A DNA stretch of 64,000 bases from Rhodospirillaceae bacterium. Its GTDB lineage: Bacteria > Pseudomonadota > Alphaproteobacteria > Rhodospirillales > Rhodospirillaceae. Within the stretch, counting starts at the first letter, position 1. Each line of letters opens with the position of its first letter. This document shows, piece by piece, positions 57,177 through 64,000 of this stretch. The position numbers were made by a program, and so were the translations under genes. Where the stretch lies: the NCBI GenBank assembly GCA_028822445.1, contig JAPKDQ010000006.1:117143-181142 (forward strand). The letters are read 5' to 3'. Below the pieces are notes generated by a model. It was given only the letters and a program-made list of their open reading frames with translations. It was not told the origin of the DNA and did no database searches.

Positions 57177-57601
57177 GTTAGATCTCTCCCGCTCTGATCA
57201 CTAAGGCACTTAATGATGTAAACTATACGACATATATTGGGTCATTGGATTTAAACCGGTTTGATCGTGGCCGAGTTTTCCTAGTTTAATTTAAACGTAC
57301 TATCCGCGACACAGACAATCCATAAGTAATTGATATTATTAACTAAAATAAATTAGAGAACCAACTAATACCGAAATTAAACTAATCCAGTTTCCCAATC
57401 CGGTGCAGAGCAAAGATAGTTCCAAGGACGGATTAATGCCAAAAATATGCAGAAAACCTAGGTTTTCTCTTTTCATCTATAAAGACGGCGCCCATAAATC
57501 GCCTGCCCGTTGATTGGTCAATACATATCGTGACCCCACTCCTGTGATCGGTATGACCTAAGACGCACGTACTAAGTTCTTTACCCCCTGAAAGTTCAAT
57601 A
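57177..57601. other. 425-base divergent intergenic region
   Basis: It lies between the Rieske gene (minus) and the MFS gene (plus), so regulators of the right-hand cluster would act here. It is A/T-rich. A ten-base palindrome AAACCGGTTT lies at 57253-57262, partly extended by GAT/ATC flanks. A minus-strand frame at 57433-57648 overlaps the MFS start and is not convincing. No regulator gene is present nearby. Confidence 0.4.
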
Positions 57602-58828
57602 ATGACCGACACGACCAGTCCTGCCACGCCATCCGGAAACCTCCCCAAAACTACCGGATTGGTGCTCGCCTACGGGATGCTAATCAGCGCTATAGGGAAC
57701 AACTTCCTCATTACAATTCTTCCTCCTCTTGGCCGCGATATGGGCTTCTTAGAGTGGCAAGTCGGGGTAATTCTTGCCGTTGGTGGAGCCTTTATGCTTG
57801 TCACTGGACCCTTTTGGGGGCGAATGAGTGAAGATTGGGGCCGCAAAAAAGTCATTTTAATCGGCGCCGTTGGCTACGTCGTCATGACAGCAATTTTCGC
57901 CTTCACAATAGACATGCGTCTGGCTGGAACGATTAGTGCCTCAGTTTGTTTCATACTCATGGTCGCCGTGCGCGGCCTCTACACAATGTCATCTGGCGCC
58001 ATCTACCCGGCAACAATGGCCATGGTTGGCGACATGACCAGCAAAGAAAATCGTGCTGGTGGCGTCGCTATCATCACCGCTGCCTGGGGTTTTGGTTCCG
58101 TTGTCGGCCCCGCCATCGCCGCATTATTCTCTTCTCTTTCTCCAACAGCACCCTTCTATATTGTCACGGTTATGGGGATCGCCGCTCTCGCACTCTACGT
58201 TTACTGCCTCCACGAGCCGGAGAGACACAAACAGCCTAGCAAGACCGGGTTCAAGCATATCTTAACCCCTGAGATCCTCAGCATCGCTATCGGGTTTATG
58301 GTCCTCATTCTTGCCAACATCACGATGGTCGTAATTCTCGGTTTCCATATGCAAGACGCATTTGGCCTTGGCACAGCCGAAACGGCACGCGGCGTTGGTA
58401 TAGCGCTATTTGTATCCGCTATTTCACAAATCGTGATTCAGATCGGGGTCATACCGCGTCTTAAATGGTCACCCCGCCGCATGATTAATGTCGGCACACC
58501 CATTGCAATCGTCGCAGTCCTACTAATCATGAACGCACCCACGTACTGGACGCTCATAGGCGCAATGGCAATTTTTGGTTTAGGAAGTGGTGTTGGATGG
58601 CCGGCCTATATGACCGCTGCCTCTTTAGCCGCAGGGCCCGAAAACCAGGGCAGTATGGCTGGGCTAACAGGTGCTTTCCAAGCCGTTGCTTTCATGATCG
58701 GTCCTATTGTTGGCACGGTAGCATACCAAATTAATGTGTCTGCTCCGTTCATTATCTGCGCCTCGCTCTCAGTCGTCGCCGTTGTGATGGCGAATGTACT
58801 GCCGATGCCTAAACCCCATGAAGACTAA
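57602..58828 (+). CDS. MFS transporter
   Basis: A 408-residue major-facilitator protein with 12 predicted helices. The loop 2-3 motif is present as GRMSEDWGRKKVILIG. Its layout fits drug/H+ antiporters of the DHA1 type or small-molecule exporters (AMVGDMTSKENRAGGVAIITAAWGFGSVVGP is a typical helix 4-5 region). The direction of transport cannot be read. The gene for a secreted protein follows 19 bases on, so they are likely cotranscribed. It is divergent from the Rieske gene. Confidence 0.9.
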   Translation: MTDTTSPATPSGNLPKTTGLVLAYGMLISAIGNNFLITILPPLGRDMGFLEWQVGVILAVGGAFMLVTGPFWGRMSEDWGRKKVILIGAVGYVVMTAIFAFTIDMRLAGTISASVCFILMVAVRGLYTMSSGAIYPATMAMVGDMTSKENRAGGVAIITAAWGFGSVVGPAIAALFSSLSPTAPFYIVTVMGIAALALYVYCLHEPERHKQPSKTGFKHILTPEILSIAIGFMVLILANITMVVILGFHMQDAFGLGTAETARGVGIALFVSAISQIVIQIGVIPRLKWSPRRMINVGTPIAIVAVLLIMNAPTYWTLIGAMAIFGLGSGVGWPAYMTAASLAAGPENQGSMAGLTGAFQAVAFMIGPIVGTVAYQINVSAPFIICASLSVVAVVMANVLPMPKPHED

Positions 58829-58847
58829 CAGCATGAGGAAAGAATTG

Positions 58848-59525
58848 ATGGCCAGTCTGAAACTTCTCACCATGTCACTGCTCGGCTTCGTTCTATCTGC
58901 AAATAGCGCGCTTTCTGCAGATGGCCAAGCCACGACAACGGACACTTTCTGCAAATTTATTCAGACCTCGATCATGGGGAATACAGTCCCTGCCACCAAC
59001 ATGGTTCATCCGAATTACGAATCCTTTATTTTATCAAAAGCGAGCGTCGATCCTTTGCGCACCGAGCAGTTTACAACCTTGGGTAAAGACGGAATGCCGC
59101 ACATGGTCTCCTGCAAGATGAAGACCCCAGATCATATTCAAGAAGTCTACGGTCAGAACAAAACGAATGATGAGGCCAAGACTTGCGCCGCCATCAATCG
59201 AGAGAACGTCTTAGCCGTCATAGCAAGCTTTACTCGAGAAGAATCTGAGAACCGTCTCTTAACAGACGCGCAAATAATTTTTGACGAAGACGTATCAGTG
59301 ATGACGGGTCAATCCTGGATCAAGCCCTTCAACTTTGCCACCCGAATCGATAACCGCGCTTTGCATTTTCAAAGTAAACGCATGCAAATTGACTGGTCCA
59401 ATATCCTCTTCAAGATGGCTCCAGACCGCTTTCGTGGAGCGCTTTATTGCCATCTAATTGCACCAGAATTTGCTAAGGCGCTTATTCTCGGCAAAGCCGG
59501 TGTGCCCGAACCTATTGACGGCTAA
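58848..59525 (+). CDS. secreted hypothetical protein with four cysteines
   Basis: From ATG 58848, preceded by AGGAAAG, it has 225 residues; in-frame starts at 58833 and 58794 exist, the latter inside the MFS gene. A signal peptide (MASLKLLTMSLLGFVLSANSALSADG) is clear. The mature part contains four cysteines (FCKFIQ, MVSCKMK, KTCAAIN, LYCHLI), perhaps two disulfides, and no family I recognise. It has no membrane segment and no catalytic motif. Its tight spacing to the MFS gene suggests a periplasmic partner, such as a binding or sensing protein. It converges with the first methyltransferase gene. Confidence 0.75.
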   Translation: MASLKLLTMSLLGFVLSANSALSADGQATTTDTFCKFIQTSIMGNTVPATNMVHPNYESFILSKASVDPLRTEQFTTLGKDGMPHMVSCKMKTPDHIQEVYGQNKTNDEAKTCAAINRENVLAVIASFTREESENRLLTDAQIIFDEDVSVMTGQSWIKPFNFATRIDNRALHFQSKRMQIDWSNILFKMAPDRFRGALYCHLIAPEFAKALILGKAGVPEPIDG

Positions 59526-59595
59526 GACGCCTAAACGTCGAATGAAGATTCGTTTTCTATATGAGAGTTTTGAGCCTTAAAAAGTGCAATTCAAT

Positions 59596-60792
59596 TTATG
59601 CGGGCTTCGTTCCCATTATTGCGCCATGGCCACGACGAGACGGCCTGATGTTTTCATCAACCAAAAAACCATGTTTCTTAACCAGCTCTCCAAAGTCGCG
59701 GGAAGCATATTCCACCCGCCATGGCTCGCCATTGAACTTATGGTCCTGCCAGATGGAGAATGTGCGATAGGCTGTGCTCTTCGGAGCTTGCTTTCCGGTC
59801 AGGAAGTCCATGGGGAAGAACACTCCACCAGGACGCAAAATGCGCTTGGCTTCGGCGATAATCTTGTCCTGGGCTTCAGACGTCACCTCGTGGAACATGA
59901 TGTACGAGATCACCAGATCAAAGTGGTTATCGGGGAACTTCGTGTCTTCCGCCAAACGTTGCGTGAAGTGAACGTCCTTACCAAGATCAACACCGCGCGT
60001 ATGCGCAAAGCGCACCATTGGTGCGCCAACGTCCAGACCCCACACTTCTGCATCTGGGAAACGATCTTTAATTGCGAAAGTTAAACGGCCGGTCGCACAG
60101 CCGAGGTCGAGAATGCGCATTACCTTTTTTCCGTCGCGCGGAATTTGCACGCGCTCAGCAATAGCAGCTTGAACTTCGTCGTCGTAGTTGCTGCCACCGT
60201 AGAAATTATTAACGCCGTAATAGTTGATGTACCCAGCAAACGGATCGCCAACATAACCACCCGGCTGAATGTGAATTTCATGTTTGGTGTATTCTGGAAG
60301 CACCAGGTCCGGGTCTAATTCGAGAGACCCCGGCCCTGAATGATCGGCTGATTCCATTTCAGCCAAGTACTCTTCCGCATTGGCATGAAAATAATCTTGC
60401 ACCTGTTTCCATGTCAGTTGCTGATTGGATACCCAACCGCGCACGCTACCCATAATAAGGTGATCGTTTTCTATCATCGGCAGGAGCTCTTCGAGGGGCA
60501 AATCATCGTTGGCAGTGAGGCCACGCCCCTTCATCAGAAACGCAATCCGTTTTTTCGCAGCCTGGCGCATATCGCGATTGACGAAATTACGGAACCCGGT
60601 AAGGAAGTCTTGGCTGCTCTCTAGGTCAAGCGCCGGGAGACGTTCCAGCCTTCCACGGGTGCCACGTTTCTCAACATCTTTGAACGTGTAATTGTCGGGC
60701 GTTTTCGCTTCGGCTTTACGGCCCTTGATCAGCGATGACAAAAAGGTCGCAGTTGCGGCCGTGGCACCAAACAGTGTGCGGCGATTAATCAT
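59596..60792 (-). CDS. Tat-signal SAM-dependent methyltransferase paralogue 1
   Basis: A 398-residue protein. Residues 1-30 look like a twin-arginine signal: NRRTLFGA, a hydrophobic stretch to LIKG, and AEAK as the likely cleavage site. Residues 40-215 form a conserved N-terminal domain of unknown function (DLESSQDFLTGFR, WVSNQQLTW, and KHEIHIQPGGYVGDP). A class I Rossmann methyltransferase domain follows, with motif I LDLGCATG at 228-235, the acid in VWGLDVGAPMV and AEDTKFPDNHFDLVISYIM. It ends GTKPA. It shares 33 of 50 aligned residues with paralogue 3 in the 157-206 block. Substrate unknown. Confidence 0.85.
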   Translation of the reverse strand: MINRRTLFGATAATATFLSSLIKGRKAEAKTPDNYTFKDVEKRGTRGRLERLPALDLESSQDFLTGFRNFVNRDMRQAAKKRIAFLMKGRGLTANDDLPLEELLPMIENDHLIMGSVRGWVSNQQLTWKQVQDYFHANAEEYLAEMESADHSGPGSLELDPDLVLPEYTKHEIHIQPGGYVGDPFAGYINYYGVNNFYGGSNYDDEVQAAIAERVQIPRDGKKVMRILDLGCATGRLTFAIKDRFPDAEVWGLDVGAPMVRFAHTRGVDLGKDVHFTQRLAEDTKFPDNHFDLVISYIMFHEVTSEAQDKIIAEAKRILRPGGVFFPMDFLTGKQAPKSTAYRTFSIWQDHKFNGEPWRVEYASRDFGELVKKHGFLVDENIRPSRRGHGAIMGTKPA

Positions 60793-60903
60793 CTCAGGTC
60801 CTCCCTCGGAGGTTGGGTCAAAACGTAAACGTTATCAGCCTATGATGAGCCCAGGGAGCGCCAAGATCAAAGAAATACCGGACGTGCTTGCCGCAAAAAC
60901 CGC

Positions 60904-62103
60904 TTAAACCGGCTTTGTACCCATCAAATTTTTGCGGCCAATCCACGCTGCAGGCCCGTCCTCTGTGGTCTCAAAGCCCGCTGTTTCCATGGCGCCAAAG
61001 AGATCAAGATCGGTGTATTCCTCCCACCAAATTTCGTTGTTCCAGCGGTAATCCCACCAGTGGCGGTATTTTTGGGCGGCGCTTGGGCTCGGCTTGTTCT
61101 CCCCAGTGTAGAAGTCGATCGGGAAGTAAACCCCGCCAGGCCGCAGAATGCGGAGAATCTCCTTCACCGTCTGCTTGGAAATCTCAGCAGGCATTTCGTG
61201 GTGCAGGATATAGGACGTGACGATGTCGAAGTATCCGTCCTCGAACTTGGTATCCTCTGCGAGGCGTTGGGCGAAATTAACGTCAGCGCCCAAGTCCACC
61301 GCCCGCATATGGGCATAACGCACCATGGGTCCACCGGCATCGATACCCCAAACTTCCGCTTCGGGGAATCGTTCCTTTAAAGCGATGGTTATCCGACCGA
61401 TCGTGCATCCGACTTCCAAGATGCGAAGTGGCCGACCGGCGGGCTGAGGCGTTGAAGGTACGGGCATGGCATTAGCAAAGCCTATACTAGTCTCGTCCTG
61501 ATCGTTCCGACCGCCGGAAAAATTGTTGGTTCCATAGTGATAGACGTAACCGCCAAGCGGGTCACCGACATAGCCGCCCGGCATAATATGAATCTCATGC
61601 TTCACATGATCTGGCAGGTACATGTCGGGGTTCAGTTCCAACGTGCCTGGCCCTGCGTTATCAGCCGCTTCTAGCTCATCCAGGTATTTATCGGGGTCGC
61701 GATAGAGCAACTCTTGAATTGTGCTCCAGGTGAATTCTTGCATGCTCACCCAGGTGCGGGCGTGCATCCCTAGGATATGGTCATTCTCCGCAATCTCTAA
61801 GATGGTCTCCATGGGCGGATCGCTATAGGCGTCTAGCCCCTTTGCCTCAAACAAGGCCACCATGCGTTTGGACACTATGCTGCGGAAACCACGACCGGTT
61901 ACAACTCGGAACCCAGTTAGAAAGTCCTGTTGGCTTTCAAGATCCAATGTCGGCAATCGTTCAAGACGACCCACAGTGCCCCGAGGGTCTAAATCCCCTT
62001 TAAAGCTAGGCTTCGCGGCCTCAGCGGGGCGGCTGCCGAATAACGCGCTGACAGCGGCTCCAAGTCCGCTGAGCGCTGGAAAGAAGGTTCGGCGATCAAG
62101 CAT
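60904..62103 (-). CDS. Tat-signal SAM-dependent methyltransferase paralogue 2
   Basis: A 399-residue paralogue. The signal is DRRTFFPALSGLGAAVSALFGSRPAEAAK, a twin-arginine with hydrophobic core and an AEA cleavage site. The N-terminal domain contains LDLESQQDFLTGFR at 54-66, WVSMQEFTW at 118-126 and KHEIHIMPGGYVGDP at 168-182. The methyltransferase core has motif I LEVGCTIG at 229-236 and Asp255 in WGIDAGG. The C-terminus ends GTKPV. Residues 155-204 match paralogue 3 at 44 of 50 positions, so these two separated recently. The gap to the previous gene is 40 bases. Confidence 0.85.
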   Translation of the reverse strand: MLDRRTFFPALSGLGAAVSALFGSRPAEAAKPSFKGDLDPRGTVGRLERLPTLDLESQQDFLTGFRVVTGRGFRSIVSKRMVALFEAKGLDAYSDPPMETILEIAENDHILGMHARTWVSMQEFTWSTIQELLYRDPDKYLDELEAADNAGPGTLELNPDMYLPDHVKHEIHIMPGGYVGDPLGGYVYHYGTNNFSGGRNDQDETSIGFANAMPVPSTPQPAGRPLRILEVGCTIGRITIALKERFPEAEVWGIDAGGPMVRYAHMRAVDLGADVNFAQRLAEDTKFEDGYFDIVTSYILHHEMPAEISKQTVKEILRILRPGGVYFPIDFYTGENKPSPSAAQKYRHWWDYRWNNEIWWEEYTDLDLFGAMETAGFETTEDGPAAWIGRKNLMGTKPV

Positions 62104-62143
62104 AGTGTGATCCCATTCTGTTTGGGCGGTTCAGAGAGGACAT

Positions 62144-63334
62144 CTAGGCTGGCTTGGTTGCCAGTAGGTTTGTGTTGCCAATCCAGGCCGCAGGCCCCTC
62201 TTCATTGACGTCAAAACCCTCATTTTGCATGGCTTTCGGCATATCAAAGCCATCGTACTCCTTGAACCAGACTTCTTCGTTCCAGCGATGGTCCCACCAG
62301 CGGCGGAATTTCAGATCGGCCCGTTTGGTGACAACATTGCTACCCGTATAGAAATCGATCGGGAAGAACACTCCACCTGGACGCAGAATGCGGTAGGCCT
62401 CTTTCACCGACTGCTTGGAAATCTCTGCCGGCATTTCGTGATAGAGAATGTATGACGTAACAACATCAAAGAAGCCGTCCTCAAACTTGGTGTCTTCGGC
62501 TAAACGCTGGGCCAAATTGATGTCGACGCCCAGGTCTACGGCTCGCATGTGGCCATAGCGAAGCATCGGACCGCCAGCATCAATGCCCCAGACTTCCGCG
62601 TCAGGGAACCGCTCCTTCAGGGCCAATGTCATCTGCCCCAGGGTGCAGCCGACATCGAGAATACGCATCACTTTGCCGTCTTTCGGCGCCGGGACAGAAT
62701 TCGCTAAGTCGATATGAATTTCGTCTTGATAGTTGCCACCGCCATAAAAATTGTTGGTTCCGTAGTGATAAACGTGGCCACCGAGAGGGTCTCCAACATA
62801 GCCACCGGGCATAATGTGAATTTCGTACTTCACATGGTCTGGCAATGGCATGTCGGGATTAAGCTCAAGCGTACCCAGCCCAATATTGTCCGTGGCTTCC
62901 ATCTCAGCCAAGTACTCGTCCGCTTTGTCATAAACAAAGTCCTGGATCGTTTTCCAGGTTAATTGCTGGCAACTCACCCATGAGCGCGCATTCATGCCGA
63001 ATACGGGGTCATCACCGAGAACCTCGAGCACCGTTTCCAGTGGCGGATCAGCTTCAGCGTCCAAACCCTTTGCTTCGAATAGGTCTTTCGATCGTCTGGG
63101 CGTGATGCGCCTGAATCCCCGCCCCGTGAAGGTGCGGTAACCGGTTAGAAAGTCCTGTTGGCTTTCAAGGTCCAGTGACGGCAAGCGTTCCAATCGGTTC
63201 TTTGTGCCACGTGGCTCGATGTCACCGACAAACCCTTTGGACGCGCTGGCGGCTGCTTTCTTGCTGCCAAACAAAGACGCAGCGGCGGATCCAAGGCCAG
63301 CCAGCGCTGGAAAAAGCGTTCGACGATCAAGCAT
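62144..63334 (-). CDS. Tat-signal SAM-dependent methyltransferase paralogue 3
   Basis: A 396-residue paralogue. It begins DRRTLFPALAGLGSAAASLFG with twin arginines, a hydrophobic core, and an alanine-rich AAASAS region as the possible cleavage site. The same N-terminal domain is present (LDLESQQDFLTGYR, WVSCQQLTW, and KYEIHIMPGGYVGDP). The SAM-binding domain has LDVGCTLG and WGIDAGGPMLRYGH, then AEDTKFEDGFFDVVTSYILYHE. It ends ATKPA. All motifs for cofactor binding look complete. It probably cotranscribes with paralogue 2. Confidence 0.85.
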   Translation of the reverse strand: MLDRRTLFPALAGLGSAAASLFGSKKAAASASKGFVGDIEPRGTKNRLERLPSLDLESQQDFLTGYRTFTGRGFRRITPRRSKDLFEAKGLDAEADPPLETVLEVLGDDPVFGMNARSWVSCQQLTWKTIQDFVYDKADEYLAEMEATDNIGLGTLELNPDMPLPDHVKYEIHIMPGGYVGDPLGGHVYHYGTNNFYGGGNYQDEIHIDLANSVPAPKDGKVMRILDVGCTLGQMTLALKERFPDAEVWGIDAGGPMLRYGHMRAVDLGVDINLAQRLAEDTKFEDGFFDVVTSYILYHEMPAEISKQSVKEAYRILRPGGVFFPIDFYTGSNVVTKRADLKFRRWWDHRWNEEVWFKEYDGFDMPKAMQNEGFDVNEEGPAAWIGNTNLLATKPA

Positions 63335-63459
63335 GTGGCCCTCCCATTAAAGTAAAGTCCTTAAAGCCATACCAGACAGGAACTTAGGTGGTCCAATACC
63401 TCGGCCTATGCCCGCGATAAACGATACGCATACCGCCGTCAGCACCAGTAGCCCCTGCT

Positions 63460-64000
63460 CTAGGCCGGTTTTGTGCCCATCAGTTCAGAGCTGGCCATAC
63501 CGACGGCTTTGGCACCTCGTGGGTTACTAACCTCGAACCCAGCGCCGGACAGCAGCTTCGGATAGTCGTTGCTGTTGTGGTCTCTCTGCCAAACTTCGTG
63601 ATTCCACCGCCAAATCCAGCTTGCCTGGTAGCGACTAAACGCCGTGCGCTCCCGCAGCTTCGTCCAGTCCCGTTGGTCACGGGAGTAGAACACGCCACCC
63701 GGACGCAACAGACGGTGTCCCTCATTAATGATGTCCTCGGCCCCTTCTGAGCTGACCTCATGGAACAGCAGAAATGACGTGACGATATCGAAATATCCAT
63801 CGGGGAATCCAGTGTCCTCGGCCAGAGCTTGTCGGAAATTAGCCCCAATGCCCAAATCTACACCGCGCATATGGGCATAGCGCACCATCGGGCCGCCGAC
63901 ATCCACACCCCAAACCTCGGCATCCGGGTAGAGCTCTTTGAGCCGCAACGTCAGCTGACCAGAACTGCACCCCATATGTAGGATGCGTTTGATTTTGCCG
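63460..64000 (-). CDS. SAM-dependent methyltransferase paralogue 4, partial (N-terminus beyond the right edge)
   Basis: The frame runs from the right edge: GKIKRILHMGCSSGQ is the SAM motif I, with the upstream eight codons in frame before Met at 63975. It then has WGVDVGGPMVRYAHMRGVDLG, AEDTGFPDGYFDIVTSFLLFHEVSSE and HRLLRPGGVF, and ends ELMGTKPA. The Met at 63975 is not the true start, because the homologous region continues beyond it. The N-terminal domain and any Tat signal lie outside the window. It is the most divergent of the four copies (GCSSG in motif I). The gap to paralogue 3 is 125 bases. Confidence 0.85.
   Translation of the reverse strand, partial: GKIKRILHMGCSSGQLTLRLKELYPDAEVWGVDVGGPMVRYAHMRGVDLGIGANFRQALAEDTGFPDGYFDIVTSFLLFHEVSSEGAEDIINEGHRLLRPGGVFYSRDQRDWTKLRERTAFSRYQASWIWRWNHEVWQRDHNSNDYPKLLSGAGFEVSNPRGAKAVGMASSELMGTKPA

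Noticed and set aside
57433..57648. 71-codon minus-strand ORF overlapping the MFS start
   Set aside because: Antisense to the MFS N-terminus with no ribosome site; the MFS frame is far stronger.
1..64000. CRISPR arrays, insertion sequences, integrases, rRNA operons, riboswitches
   Set aside because: No regularly spaced repeats, transposase or integrase frames, rRNA-like stretches or FMN/TPP aptamer patterns were seen on either strand.

Overview
The window looks like part of the chromosome of an alphaproteobacterium, probably marine or rhodospirillale-like, with GC near one half by eye (not computed). This rests on gene order: a Cbp3-like chaperone, DUF177, rpmF, plsX, fabH, ihfA, a MerR regulator and tRNA-Pro; rpoZ, rsh, DUF2062, pdxJ, acpS, lepB, rnc, era, recO and parC; a PDH cluster in which both E1-beta and E2 carry lipoyl domains; a RibBX-type riboflavin protein; and an H+-pyrophosphatase. 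I see no rRNA, CRISPR array, prophage or insertion sequence.

Layout. 1-620: a CutA-like gene cut by the left edge, divergent from a small conserved-looking gene. 719-5350 (minus): tRNA-Pro and the envelope/fatty-acid/ribosome cluster; bamE is divergent at 5489. 6038-8228: hppA with its terminator. 8808-15915 (minus): thiL, nusB, ribH, ribBX, ribE, ribD, nrdR, glyA and rpiB, packed with several start/stop overlaps. 16157-26085: a more accessory stretch with a solitary LptF/LptG permease, a decayed inositol-phosphate synthase, a polysaccharide flippase, a penicillin-acylase-family hydrolase, Bpt, a TonB-dependent receptor and a short VOC protein. 26505-37671 (minus): parC, recO, era, rnc, lepB, acpS, pdxJ, DUF2062, rsh, rpoZ and folK. 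37811-46157: uracil-DNA glycosylase, glutathione peroxidase, smpB, dapA, a lytic transglycosylase, bactofilin with an M23 peptidase, pgpA and pncC. 46154-52782 (minus): pdhA, pdhB, pdhC, lpdA, lipA and a COQ10/RatA-like gene, then ftsB. 53784-64000: an accessory catabolic-looking region.

The right end is the least ordinary part. An alpha/beta hydrolase, a zinc-free MDR reductase and a Rieske oxygenase are followed by an MFS exporter/importer paired with a secreted four-cysteine protein. Then come four tandem paralogous SAM-methyltransferase genes, the last running off the window. The three complete copies begin with a twin-arginine, Tat-like signal and share a conserved N-terminal domain I cannot assign. 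Exported SAM-dependent methyltransferases would be unusual, because SAM is a cytoplasmic cofactor. This array is my main candidate for an undescribed system.

Other points of interest are a RibBX protein lacking the GTP-cyclohydrolase zinc cysteines, an in-frame deleted ino1 relic, and a perfect 19-bp palindrome embedded in a duplicated motif upstream of pdhA.
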